A DNA stretch of 13,571 nt from an uncultured Collinsella sp. (GCA_900554985.1 USJQ01000008.1:1-13571); one strand, 5' to 3'; positions 6,918 through 13,571 are shown, numbered from the stretch's first letter. The notes: generated from the sequence alone by a model not told the origin. Made by a program: numbers and translations.

Positions 6918-7502
6918 TTACTCGTCAAGTGTTTCGATGCGGGGCTTGATGATGCCATATCCACCATTCTTACGGTGATACACCACATTGATGAGGCCAG
7001 TCGTCGCGTTCTCGAACACGTAGAAGTCGTGGCCGAGCAGATCGGTCTGCACCAGCGCCTGCTCCTCAGTCATCGGGGTGACATCGATGACTTTCTCGCG
7101 GACGAGCAGGTCGTCCTCCTCCTCGGGCAGCAGCAGGTCGGCCAGATCCTCGACGCGCTCGACCGGCGCGACATCCGCGGCGCTGGCACCGCCCTGGCGG
7201 TTGTCCACGACCTTAGTCTTGAACTTACGCAGCTGGCGGGTGACCTTATCGGCGGAGAGGTCGATGGCGGCGTACATATCTGCACCGTGCTCGGCAACGC
7301 GAATCACCGAACCGCGGGCACGAACCGTAACCTCGACGATTGCCGGGTTGGGGTTCGAGGGGTTCTTCTCATAGCGAAGTACAACGTCGACCGTCATGGG
7401 CTCGATATCGAAAACCTTGAGCGCCTCGCCGATCTTCTCATCCACATGCGCACGCAGAGCATCGGTTACCGTCGTCTTGCGTCCAGAAACCTTGATATCC
7501 AT
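6918..7502 (-). CDS. hpf: Long-form ribosome hibernation promoting factor
   Basis: This 194-residue protein has the two domains of long HPF. Residues 1-100 are the HPF/RaiA domain that sits in the decoding channel of the 30S subunit (MDIKVSGRKTTVTDALRAHV, then VEVTVRARGSVIRVAEHGADMY and a basic helix). An acidic linker spans about 105-134. Residues 135-192 are the C-terminal domain (KPMTEEQA-like segment, HDFYVFENATTGLINVVYHR and GYGIIKP) that joins two 30S subunits and so makes 100S ribosome dimers in resting cells. I start it at the ATG at 7502, with GGAG (7512-7509) 6 bases away and the canonical domain start; the open frame continues 20 codons further up without a site. It is monocistronic or leads into degV. 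A terminator and a palindrome follow directly. Confidence 0.93.
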   Translation of the reverse strand: MDIKVSGRKTTVTDALRAHVDEKIGEALKVFDIEPMTVDVVLRYEKNPSNPNPAIVEVTVRARGSVIRVAEHGADMYAAIDLSADKVTRQLRKFKTKVVDNRQGGASAADVAPVERVEDLADLLLPEEEDDLLVREKVIDVTPMTEEQALVQTDLLGHDFYVFENATTGLINVVYHRKNGGYGIIKPRIETLDE

Positions 7503-7719
7503 ACGTGGCTCCAATCTGCCTCGGGGACTTACTGTACTGGCTATGTACCCATTGCCGTGCATTTAATCACGCGGATTCCCAAAGACCCGAATAACGATTG
7601 CTTGATACCGCATACCGAAGTCTCGCACTTTTCTGTGGCAAAGTGCGCTATAGGAGGGAGCCGGCGACTTTGTATTTGGTCCCGAAAATTGGCTTTGACC
7701 TGCTGGTTTTATAGAGATG
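7503..7719 (-). promoter_or_regulatory. hpf upstream region with one hairpin
   Basis: There is no convincing gene between hpf and the terminator at 7720; the 72-codon - strand frame at 7563-7781 runs through that terminator and has no protein-like features. The region must hold the hpf promoter, but I see no good -35/-10 pair. CGCACTTT (7624-7631) and AAAGTGCG (7640-7647) form a perfect 8-bp inverted repeat with an 8-base loop, a candidate operator or leader hairpin. Confidence 0.4.
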
Positions 7720-7753
7720 AAAAAGCCGGGCTCCCCTATTGGGGAAGCCCGGC
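7720..7753 (-). terminator. Strong intrinsic terminator after the lipoprotein gene
   Basis: GCCGGGCT plus CCCC (7725-7736) pairs with GGGG plus AAGCCCGGC (7741-7753), a stem of about 12 bp with one bulged base and a TATT loop. On the - strand TTTTT follows (7724-7720). It closes the lipoprotein transcript. Confidence 0.9.
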
Positions 7754-7774
7754 AGTGCGTGTTGAAACCGTGAA

Positions 7775-7811
7775 GGGGCATCTCTCCTAGCGCATAGGAG
7801 ACACCACCCCT
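7775..7811. repeat. Second hairpin downstream of the lipoprotein gene
   Basis: TCTCCTA (7783-7789) and TAGGAGA (7795-7801) pair perfectly around GCGCA, and AGGGG (7775-7779) with CCCCT (7807-7811) can extend the stem across an internal bulge. It lies between the stop codon at 7820 and the terminator at 7720-7753. It may stabilise the message or be a regulatory fold; it has no T-run of its own. Confidence 0.55.
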
Positions 7812-7819
7812 AGCAATAA

Positions 7820-8827
7820 CTAGCTATTAAGCTTGTTAATGTCGTCGTCGGTGATGGTGTCTTCCTGGCTGGACGATTTGTCTTCGGAGGATGCGGTCTC
7901 ATTGTTGGAATCGGAGGACTCGCTGCCGGAGGATGTGGTCTCGCTGGACTCAGAGTCGCCCGGCTGCACGTTAGCGCCCGAAACCGTCTTAGTGGTGAGG
8001 TCGTAGGGCATCGTGCCGTACCAGACGCAGTGGACCGCCTCGAGCGTGCCGTCGGCCGTAATACCGTCGAGGGCATCGCTCACGGCACGACACAGTTCGT
8101 CATTGGACGAAAGGCCTGCAACACCAAGCGTCGAGGGCGCCTCGAGCGCACCGACATAGGAGATCTCGCTCATCAGTCGCGCAAGGTAACCGCCAGCCGT
8201 GGAGTCGCAGATCACATAGTCGACCTCGCCGGACTCGAGCGCCTCAAAGCACTCGTTGATGTTGGAGTAAGTCTTTTGGTTGGCGGTGATGCTCTGCTTA
8301 GCAAGCGCCTCCTGCGAGGCCGAGGACATCTGGATACCCAGAGTAGACGTGTTAAGGGTATCGGTGGAAACGCTCAGCGACCCACCATCGCTGGTTTTAC
8401 CGAACACGGAAGCGGCATCGTACAGGCACGTGCCGAGCGAGCTAACGTCCCCATCCGTGGAGTTGATCTCGCCGATAAAGATATCAGCCTTTTTGTCACC
8501 GAGCGCGGAACCTGCCGAGGACGCATCGACAAAGGCGACCTTAAGGCCCATGCGGCTTGCGAGGGCGCGGGCAGCGTCGACTGCATACCCCGTGAGCTCG
8601 CCGTCAGCGCCCTGCATGGCCTGCGGCGCATCGGAGGTATCGAGGGCAACCGTCAGGGTACCGGGGGTGACCAGGGCATCATCCGACACCGCGGGCGTGA
8701 CGGTCTCGTACTCGATCTGGTCGATCGTGGGAGTCGTGAACGTAGACAGCGGGTTGAACGCGCATCCGCTCAGGCCCAAAACGGCGATGACCGCTGCGGT
8801 CCCAGCACCTAACCGAGCCGCGTGCAT
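7820..8827 (-). CDS. Extracytoplasmic solute-binding lipoprotein (SBP family 3-like)
   Basis: A 335-residue lipoprotein. The signal peptide HAARLGAGTAAVIAVLGLSGC ends in the lipobox LSGC, with Cys22 as the lipidated residue. Residues 50-275 resemble amino-acid-type periplasmic binding proteins (SBP_bac_3): TPGTLTVALDTSDAP, ELTGYAVDAARALASRMGLKV and ADIFIGEINSTDGD, then a second lobe with a Cys-containing segment (NECFEALESGEVDYVICDS). From about 288 to 335 a Ser/Glu/Asp/Thr-rich tail follows, likely disordered. I start it at the ATG at 8827, with GAGGGG 7 bases upstream; the in-frame ATG at 8845, which would add 6 residues, is also possible (AGGG upstream). No permease or ATPase is nearby, so it may serve a transporter encoded elsewhere, a sensor, or no transport at all. 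A long leader precedes it. Confidence 0.82.
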   Translation of the reverse strand: MHAARLGAGTAAVIAVLGLSGCAFNPLSTFTTPTIDQIEYETVTPAVSDDALVTPGTLTVALDTSDAPQAMQGADGELTGYAVDAARALASRMGLKVAFVDASSAGSALGDKKADIFIGEINSTDGDVSSLGTCLYDAASVFGKTSDGGSLSVSTDTLNTSTLGIQMSSASQEALAKQSITANQKTYSNINECFEALESGEVDYVICDSTAGGYLARLMSEISYVGALEAPSTLGVAGLSSNDELCRAVSDALDGITADGTLEAVHCVWYGTMPYDLTTKTVSGANVQPGDSESSETTSSGSESSDSNNETASSEDKSSSQEDTITDDDINKLNS

Positions 8828-8845
8828 CAAGCTGCCCCTCACCAT

Positions 8846-9171
8846 GTCCACTACCCTGCCTTCTGTGTCGTATACGATCCGTGCGTTGCGCGGAATATCA
8901 GATTGTTCCCACCAGCTGACCTGGTATTTGACCCCACACTTGCGCACCGGGGTGTTTGCTCGGGAGGCCGCAGCCACCTTCACGACTGGCCCGCTCGCCC
9001 GCGAGGCGGTATTGCCCCAAAGAAAGTAGAACGGACGGTGCGGCTTACATCTAGGACGCGCCATGATCGCGCCGCGCGCACGCGGTCGCTTACGTGGATC
9101 CCTTTGACCGCGTCTGTCTTGGACTAGGACGGGCATTTCGTCCGTCCGCAACCACAGCCTGGTAGGAACGT
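8846..9171 (-). promoter_or_regulatory. Long structured leader of the lipoprotein gene
   Basis: About 325 bases lie between the predicted transcription start near 9170 and the earliest lipoprotein start codon. Several stems are visible: GGACGG (9127-9132) with CCGTCC (9142-9147); ACGCGGTC (9080-9087) with GACCGCGT (9106-9113), a perfect 8 bp; ACCCC (8931-8935) with GGGGT (8949-8953); and ACCAG (8911-8915) with CTGGT (8921-8925). The lipoprotein frame happens to stay open upstream through here, but without a ribosome binding site and with a lipobox that would then be internal. I match it to no known riboswitch, and no tRNA is present. It could be a regulatory leader, a separate small RNA, or a decayed gene. 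Confidence 0.45.
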
Positions 9172-9176
9172 AGCGC

Positions 9177-9205
9177 ATTATAGCTAAGTTCAAGCTAAAG
9201 TTTAA
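9177..9205 (-). promoter_or_regulatory. Promoter with perfect TATAAT for the lipoprotein leader
   Basis: On the - strand TATAAT (9182-9177) follows TTAAAC (9205-9200) at exactly 17 bases, within a locally A+T-rich island just after comF. The -10 is consensus and the -35 matches 3 of 6. Two direct copies of an AGCTAAGTT-type element (+ strand 9182-9190 and 9193-9202), 11 bases apart, cover the spacer, which suggests an operator. Confidence 0.65.
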
Positions 9206-9292
9206 GGTTAGGGGCGTCATTCGCATCGCGAGTACAGATTTCGCAGGTCAGGACGGGCCGCACGCGCCATCTTCACTGCCACAAAACCACCC

Positions 9293-10099
9293 CTACCAAA
9301 CGCGTGCGATAGCGAGACCATCGACTGCCGCGGCGCCGGCACGCTTGAGCTCCGCCGAGGCCGCTGCCATGGTCGCGCCCGTGGTAATGACATCGTCGAC
9401 GAGCAGCAGGCGGCGGCCGCGCACATCCTCGACCGTCTCGTACATACCCCGAGCGTGTTCCCGGCGCTCATCGCGACCGAGCTCGCGCTGGTCACCATGG
9501 CCGTACTTAACGAGGGCGTCGAGCAGCGGCACGCCCGAAAGATCGCAAAACGAACGCGCGATTGCTTCCATATGGTCGAACCCACGCCGCCGAAACGCCG
9601 CCGCAGTCGCGGGCACAAATACCACCGCGTCGGCGCCGGACAGCACACCGCCTAAGCGATCGGGGGCTGCCGCCTGGGCATGCAAGGCAGTGTCGTAGAG
9701 TAGCTCCGCCAGATACGGTGCCAGGCGGCGCTCGCCCGCATCCTTGTACGCCCTGATGATGCGCGGCAGCGGATGTGCGTAGACGGCACACGTCAGGCAG
9801 CGATCGAGCGCCTCGGCCATTGCCGAAGACGTGCCCTCGACCGAACACTCGGTGCACAGCAAATCCCCAAACGGGGCGCCACATCGGATGCAGCTATGGC
9901 ACGGATCGATGAGCGCGAGCGATGCCAGACAATCCTGGCAGATCAACGCACCGGAACGCTCGCAGCCAGCGCATCGCGTGGGCGACAACGCCTCGAGCGC
10001 CTCGTACGTCGCGCGCTCGGCAAACGGTAGCAATTCGTCCGCAAACGGTAGGACGCCTGCCCCCTGCAAGCGAGTCAATACGTTCAGATGTCTCTTCAT
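9293..10099 (-). CDS. comF: ComF family phosphoribosyltransferase-like competence protein
   Basis: This 268-residue protein belongs to the ComF/GntX family. ComF of naturally competent bacteria is required for DNA uptake; in non-competent species the role is unclear. The N-terminal half carries a Cys-rich zinc-binding region: CAGC (43-46), CQDC (54-57), C67, C70, C73 and CTEC (82-85). The C-terminal half is a type I phosphoribosyltransferase fold with RRGFDH (171-176) and the PRPP loop LLLVDDVITTGAT (231-243). I start it at the ATG at 10099, where AGGGAGG lies 8 bases upstream; the frame is open for 81 more codons but these overlap the ricT end and look non-coding. The ribosome binding site is inside a perfect hairpin. 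No terminator is evident after the stop. It follows ricT by about 100 bases. Confidence 0.88.
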   Translation of the reverse strand: MKRHLNVLTRLQGAGVLPFADELLPFAERATYEALEALSPTRCAGCERSGALICQDCLASLALIDPCHSCIRCGAPFGDLLCTECSVEGTSSAMAEALDRCLTCAVYAHPLPRIIRAYKDAGERRLAPYLAELLYDTALHAQAAAPDRLGGVLSGADAVVFVPATAAAFRRRGFDHMEAIARSFCDLSGVPLLDALVKYGHGDQRELGRDERREHARGMYETVEDVRGRRLLLVDDVITTGATMAAASAELKRAGAAAVDGLAIARVW

Positions 10100-10102
10100 G
10101 AC

Positions 10103-10138
10103 ACAACCCTCCCTACGCGAAGGCGAAGGGAGGGTTGT
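10103..10138 (-). promoter_or_regulatory. Hairpin enclosing the comF ribosome binding site
   Basis: ACAACCCTCCCT (10103-10114) and AGGGAGGGTTGT (10127-10138) form a perfect 12-bp inverted repeat with a 12-base spacer that can add three more pairs. In the - strand message the arm nearest the comF ATG contains the AGGGAGG ribosome binding site, ending 3 bases before the start codon, so it would be hidden when folded. No T-run follows, so it is not a normal terminator of ricT. Confidence 0.75.
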
Positions 10139-10200
10139 CGGTGTAGAGCCATGATACCCAAAGGTGCTGGGGTCAGGCGGGTTACATCCGCTTACGGACG

Positions 10201-11901
10201 TTATTCGCCGGCGGGCGGTTGTGGTGCGGACGAAGACGGGGTCGAGCCCTCGCCACCATCCTGGCGCGGCTTGCGGGAACGGCGACGGCGACGGCGCTTT
10301 TGACCCTGGTCGGCCGAGCCCTCGCCACCGCGATCCTCGCACGGCTCGCGCTCGTCGCGAGCGGCGCCACGCGAAGCCTTGGCAGCCGCTCCCCCGCCAT
10401 CTCCGGGACGACGGCGCGTGACCTTGACCTCGCCATCCGAGACCTGATCGGCCACGGAGGGCACTGAGGGCTTCTGTTGCGCGCCCGAGGAATGGCGACG
10501 TCGCGGACGCGGCGCGCGCTCCTCCTCGCCACGTGACTTGCCGCCCTTGTCGGCAGGCGCATCGGAGGCCGAGGCGCCCTTGGAAGCGGCACCAGCCTCG
10601 CGAGCAGCTGCGGCGCGGAAGGCGTCCTCGCGCTCCTCGCTCGACAGATGACGGCGGCGACGTCGTGTGGGGTTCATGCCACCGCCGCGATTCTGCTGCT
10701 GGGGTTGCTGAACCTCGCGCTCGCGAGAGGCGTTCTTGCCCGCGGCTGCAGCCTCGGTAGCATCGCCCGAGCCCGCGCGCTTGCGACGACGACGGCTACC
10801 GGCGGCCTCCTCGGCCTCGGGTGTCTCGGCCTTACCACGGCCCTTTCCGCGGCCACGGCCCTCGCCCTGGCTCTGAGCAGCGCGGGCATCGGAATCGGCA
10901 TCGCGACGACGGCGCTTGGGCATCGACGTGCCGGCAAGACGGTCGGCGCTCGACAGGCCATCGCCCACGTCGACGCCGTTCTCGCGGTCGAGCTCCATGA
11001 GCGCCAGGCGCATCTCGGGCGACTCGATGCGCTCGAGCACGTCACGCGTCACGCAGTCGGGGCGGCAATTGCAGCCCTGCTCGGCAGCCTTCTTTTTGCA
11101 GCCCTCCGAGCACGTCATATCGGCTAGGTTGACCTTAAAAACCTTGCCGTTCTCCAGGCGCAGCACCAGCTGCTCACGCGGCGTGTCATATTCCTGAATA
11201 CGCGCCTTGCCGAGCGGCGTATCGATGAGCGTTTTCTTTTTGGGCGCACGGCTCTTAAAGTCCTTGTACGCCTCGAACTCATAACGCAGGCAGCACATCA
11301 GGCGGCCGCACACGCCGCTGATCTTGGACGAGTTGAGCGGCAGGTCCTGCTCTTTTGCCATGCGAATCGAGACGGGTTCAAACTGTCCGCCAAAGCGCGT
11401 GCAGCAGAGCTCCTGTCCGCACTGGGCGTAGCCACCCACCAGGCGGGTCTCGTCGCGCACGCCGATCTGGCGCATGTCGACGCGAATGTGCAGCGTCGAG
11501 GACAGGTCCTTGACGAGCTGGCGAAAATCGACGCGCTCCTCGGCCGCAAAGTAGAACACGGCCTTCTCGCCGCCAAACAGGTACTCGACGCCCACCGGCT
11601 TCATCTCGAGGTCGAGCTCTTTGACCAGACGGCGGAAATCAACCATCGCCTCGTCGCCTTGGATGGCCAAGTCGTCGGCAAGCTGCAGGTCGATGTCGCT
11701 CGCCACGCGCAGCACGGGCTTGAGCGGCTGACCGATCTCATCTTGCGGCACCTCGAAGGGATCGGCCGTGACCAGGCCGATCTCGGTTCCGCGCTCGGTG
11801 GAGCAAATAGCGTAATCTGCCTCGAGGATATCCAGATCCTGCGGATCGAACCACAGGTCGCGCGAGGCGTAGGTAAACTTAACGGGTACGACTAACGGCA
11901 T
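10201..11901 (-). CDS. ricT: PSP1-domain protein RicT (YaaT) with long Arg-rich tail
   Basis: Residues 1 to about 290 are the PSP1/RicT core. In Bacillus RicT works with RicA and RicF as an Fe-S complex that aids RNase Y in mRNA processing and promotes competence and sporulation. Family marks are GGYAQCGQELCCTRFGG (156-172) and ISGVCGRLMCCLRYE (194-208), with the paired Cys residues that hold Fe-S clusters in the Bacillus complex. An extra Cys group (C264, C268, C277, C279, C283) lies at 264-283. Residues 327-566, nearly half the protein, are low-complexity, with RRRR clusters and Gln/Gly/Ala/Ser; Bacillus RicT is about 275 residues. The tail is GC-rich but in frame and free of stops. The ATG at 11901 overlaps the end of holB by 10 bases and has AGGAAGG upstream. 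Confidence 0.88.
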   Translation of the reverse strand: MPLVVPVKFTYASRDLWFDPQDLDILEADYAICSTERGTEIGLVTADPFEVPQDEIGQPLKPVLRVASDIDLQLADDLAIQGDEAMVDFRRLVKELDLEMKPVGVEYLFGGEKAVFYFAAEERVDFRQLVKDLSSTLHIRVDMRQIGVRDETRLVGGYAQCGQELCCTRFGGQFEPVSIRMAKEQDLPLNSSKISGVCGRLMCCLRYEFEAYKDFKSRAPKKKTLIDTPLGKARIQEYDTPREQLVLRLENGKVFKVNLADMTCSEGCKKKAAEQGCNCRPDCVTRDVLERIESPEMRLALMELDRENGVDVGDGLSSADRLAGTSMPKRRRRDADSDARAAQSQGEGRGRGKGRGKAETPEAEEAAGSRRRRKRAGSGDATEAAAAGKNASREREVQQPQQQNRGGGMNPTRRRRRHLSSEEREDAFRAAAAREAGAASKGASASDAPADKGGKSRGEEERAPRPRRRHSSGAQQKPSVPSVADQVSDGEVKVTRRRPGDGGGAAAKASRGAARDEREPCEDRGGEGSADQGQKRRRRRRSRKPRQDGGEGSTPSSSAPQPPAGE

Positions 11902-13019
11902 TTCAGTGCCTTCCTGATATCGAACAGCATGACCTCGATGGCCAGCTGGGGAGTAACGTTTCTGGCGATGTTGCGCTCGGCGGTCGCGACTGCCTCGAGC
12001 GCCCGGGTGGCACCCGCAACATTGGTCGCGGCGGCAAGCCGACCGATCGTGTCGCGCACGTCTTCGTTCACCACGTCGGCTGCCTCGTCCTGAAGCGTCA
12101 GCAGCACGTCGCGCATGAGCGTCCGCGCGCTCGCCAGCGCTTCCATGATACCCGAACGCTCGCGCGCGTTGAGTTCGCGCTTGTTGCGGTCCTCAAGCTG
12201 CTTCAATGCTCCACGCGACAGGTAATCGGCGTTTTGCTCGAGCACCTTTTCCTGCGTGGACTTGACCTCGGCAAGCGGCGCCTTGACGGCGACGATGAGC
12301 GACTTGGCGCGACTGAGCACGTCGGCCTCGTCGGCGGCAATGAGTGAGTCGATGGCACGGACCATCTGACGGCGGGCGTCCTGGCGCTCGGCGCTCTTAA
12401 GAAACTCGATGCCGCGTGTGGGGCTTCCCGCCACGGCGACCGCCATGCGGCAACGCGCAGGGTCCTGACCGGTGGCGCGGCTCACGGCCTGCGCGGCGAC
12501 GGCGGGCGATACCAGCCGAAACGGCACACACTGGCAACGACTCACGATAGTGGGCAGCATCACGTCGGCCGAGGTGCCCAGCAAGATAAACATAACGCCC
12601 TCGGGCGGCTCCTCGAGCGTTTTGAGCAGTGCGTTGGCGGTGTTGGCACGCAGTTGCTCGGCACGGTCGATGATGTAGACCTTGGCCTTGGCACGGATGG
12701 GCGCCAGTGGCACGTCATCGAGCAGCTCGCGGGTCTGGGCAATGAGGTAACCCGTGGCGCTCTCGGGCGTGTAATGGTGCACGTCGGGGTGCGTATGGCG
12801 GGCGACGCGCACGCAGCTATCGCATGAGCCGCAGCCATTCTGCTCGCACAGGAAGGCTTGGGCGAGCGCCCACGCGGCGTCGAGCTTGCCCGCGCCGGGA
12901 GCGCCCAAAAACAGGTAGGCGTGCGATGCGCGACCGCTAGCGACGGCATTGGTCAAAAAGTCACGCACGCGCTCTTGGGTGTCGAGCTTGGCCAGCAGGC
13001 TTGCCTGAGTGGGGGCCAT
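11892..13019 (-). CDS. holB: DNA polymerase III subunit delta-prime
   Basis: A 375-residue clamp-loader subunit. It is part of the clamp-loader assembly that places the beta clamp on DNA at the replication fork. Visible motifs are SHAYLFLGAPGAGK (32-45, Walker A region), the zinc-binding Cys set C58/C63/C66/C69, VYIIDRAEQL (114-123), ANALLKTLEEPP (128-139) and SRC (160-162). The Walker A Lys is followed by Leu, not Ser/Thr, so ATP hydrolysis is not expected; delta-prime is usually catalytically inert. The ATG at 13019 has AAGGAGG at 9 bases and lies 1 base past the tmk stop, so the two are coupled; a start 7 codons upstream would overlap tmk. The C-terminal region is helical. Downstream it overlaps ricT by 10 bases. 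Confidence 0.92.
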   Translation of the reverse strand: MAPTQASLLAKLDTQERVRDFLTNAVASGRASHAYLFLGAPGAGKLDAAWALAQAFLCEQNGCGSCDSCVRVARHTHPDVHHYTPESATGYLIAQTRELLDDVPLAPIRAKAKVYIIDRAEQLRANTANALLKTLEEPPEGVMFILLGTSADVMLPTIVSRCQCVPFRLVSPAVAAQAVSRATGQDPARCRMAVAVAGSPTRGIEFLKSAERQDARRQMVRAIDSLIAADEADVLSRAKSLIVAVKAPLAEVKSTQEKVLEQNADYLSRGALKQLEDRNKRELNARERSGIMEALASARTLMRDVLLTLQDEAADVVNEDVRDTIGRLAAATNVAGATRALEAVATAERNIARNVTPQLAIEVMLFDIRKALKCR

Positions 13020-13020
13020 G

Positions 13021-13571
13021 TTACTCGGCCTCCTTGGCAAGCGCGGCGGCGACGGCTTCCTGCGGAATGTCGAGACCGTACGCGCGAACCTGCTCGACCG
13101 TCTTCTCGAAGACTTCCTCGACGGTCGTAGTGGCGTCGATGAGCTTTACGCGGTCTGGCTCCTCGGCAGCAATTGCGCAAAACCCCTCGTAGACACGCTC
13201 CTGGAATGCCATGCCCTTAGCCTCCATGCGATCTGCCGCGCCACGGGCTGCCATGCGTAGCGCCGCCTGCTCGGGCGTGATGTGGTAGACGAGTGTGAGC
13301 GCCGGGTGCGTTCCCGCGACGGCCAGGTTGTTGGCGTCGCGCACCATCTGGCGGTCGAGCCCATCGGCAAATGCCTGGTAGCAGGTCGTGGAATCGTAGA
13401 AGCGATCGCACAGGACCACCTTGCCGGCAGCGAGGGCGGGCGCGATGACCTCGTGCACCAGCTGGGCACGCGCAGCCTCGTAGGGCAACAGCTCGCAGGT
13501 ATCGCCCATCGTCGTGTTGGCAGGGTCGAGCAGCAGGGCGCGAATCTTTTCGCTGATGGCAGTGCCGCCCG
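13021..13571 (-). CDS. tmk: Thymidylate kinase, partial (N-terminus outside the window)
   Basis: The last 183 or so codons of thymidylate kinase, which phosphorylates dTMP to dTDP. The open frame runs off the right edge; the first visible residues GGTAISEKIRALLLDP match the family's substrate-binding GGT-xx-E-xIR motif. CDRFYDSTTCYQ is the conserved DR motif around the dTMP/Mg site, and ALRMAARGAADRMEAK is the lid region. The P-loop lies beyond the edge. An internal ATG at 13509 is not the real start because homology continues upstream of it. Its stop lies 1 base from the holB start, and its end contains the holB ribosome binding site. The order tmk-holB-ricT is the same as in Bacillus (with small genes there in between). 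Confidence 0.93.
   Translation of the reverse strand, partial: GGTAISEKIRALLLDPANTTMGDTCELLPYEAARAQLVHEVIAPALAAGKVVLCDRFYDSTTCYQAFADGLDRQMVRDANNLAVAGTHPALTLVYHITPEQAALRMAARGAADRMEAKGMAFQERVYEGFCAIAAEEPDRVKLIDATTTVEEVFEKTVEQVRAYGLDIPQEAVAAALAKEAE

Noticed and set aside
7563..7781. Small - strand open frame of 72 codons upstream of hpf
   Set aside because: It runs through a strong terminator, has no ribosome binding site and no protein-like features.
8975..9000. An 11-base string GCGGGCCAGTC that recalls part of enterobacterial 6S RNA
   Set aside because: The similarity is limited to this short GC-rich string; flanks and overall fold do not match 6S RNA as far as can be seen.
8846..9226. N-terminal extension of the lipoprotein frame up to 9226
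   Set aside because: It would bury the signal peptide and lipobox inside the protein, has no good ribosome binding site, and covers the TATAAT promoter.
1..13571. tRNA genes, rRNA, insertion sequences, CRISPR arrays, phage genes
   Set aside because: I looked for T-loop motifs, transposase-like frames and regularly spaced repeats by eye and saw none.

Overview
The window looks like chromosomal DNA of a high-GC Gram-positive anaerobe, most likely a Coriobacteriia member close to Collinsella (Actinomycetota). This is an inference from base composition, codon choice, strong GGAG-type ribosome binding sites and protein flavour; no rRNA or other marker gene is present to prove it. Positions 1 to about 1150 are visibly richer in A+T than the rest and read on the + strand. 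Everything from 1254 to the right edge reads on the - strand.

Left end (1-1144, +): the possible tail of an unidentified gene, then a two-gene unit made of a four-helix DUF2975 membrane protein and a small Cro/CI-type DNA-binding protein. This is a common membrane-protein plus regulator pair of unknown role. A hairpin terminator belonging to the opposing gene separates this unit from the - strand block.

Middle (1254-7502, -): in transcription order from the right these are a long-form ribosome hibernation factor (hpf), a DegV-family lipid-binding protein, a 3-hydroxyisobutyrate-dehydrogenase-family reductase with a His/Cys-rich repeat tail, a small membrane protein, a HEAT-repeat protein, an NAD-type isocitrate dehydrogenase, and a membrane-anchored SurA/PrsA-like protein. 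The four genes from the reductase to isocitrate dehydrogenase are tightly spaced (5 to 19 bases) and look like one operon. A terminator plus a perfect palindrome sit between hpf and degV and leave almost no room for a separate degV promoter.

Right part (7820-13571, -): thymidylate kinase (tmk, cut by the window edge), DNA polymerase III delta-prime (holB) and a PSP1/RicT protein with a very long arginine-rich tail form the overlapping tmk-holB-ricT cluster known from Gram-positives. The competence-type phosphoribosyltransferase comF follows. Its ribosome binding site lies inside a perfect 12-bp hairpin. Beyond comF a clear TATAAT promoter drives a roughly 320-base GC-rich, hairpin-rich leader and then a solute-binding lipoprotein with no visible transporter partners.

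Most of the window is ordinary housekeeping sequence. The points most worth a second look are the 36-bp tandem repeat encoding the metal-binding tail of the reductase, the long structured leader with promoter-embedded direct repeats upstream of the lipoprotein, the comF hairpin, the hpf-degV double hairpin, and the low-complexity RicT tail.
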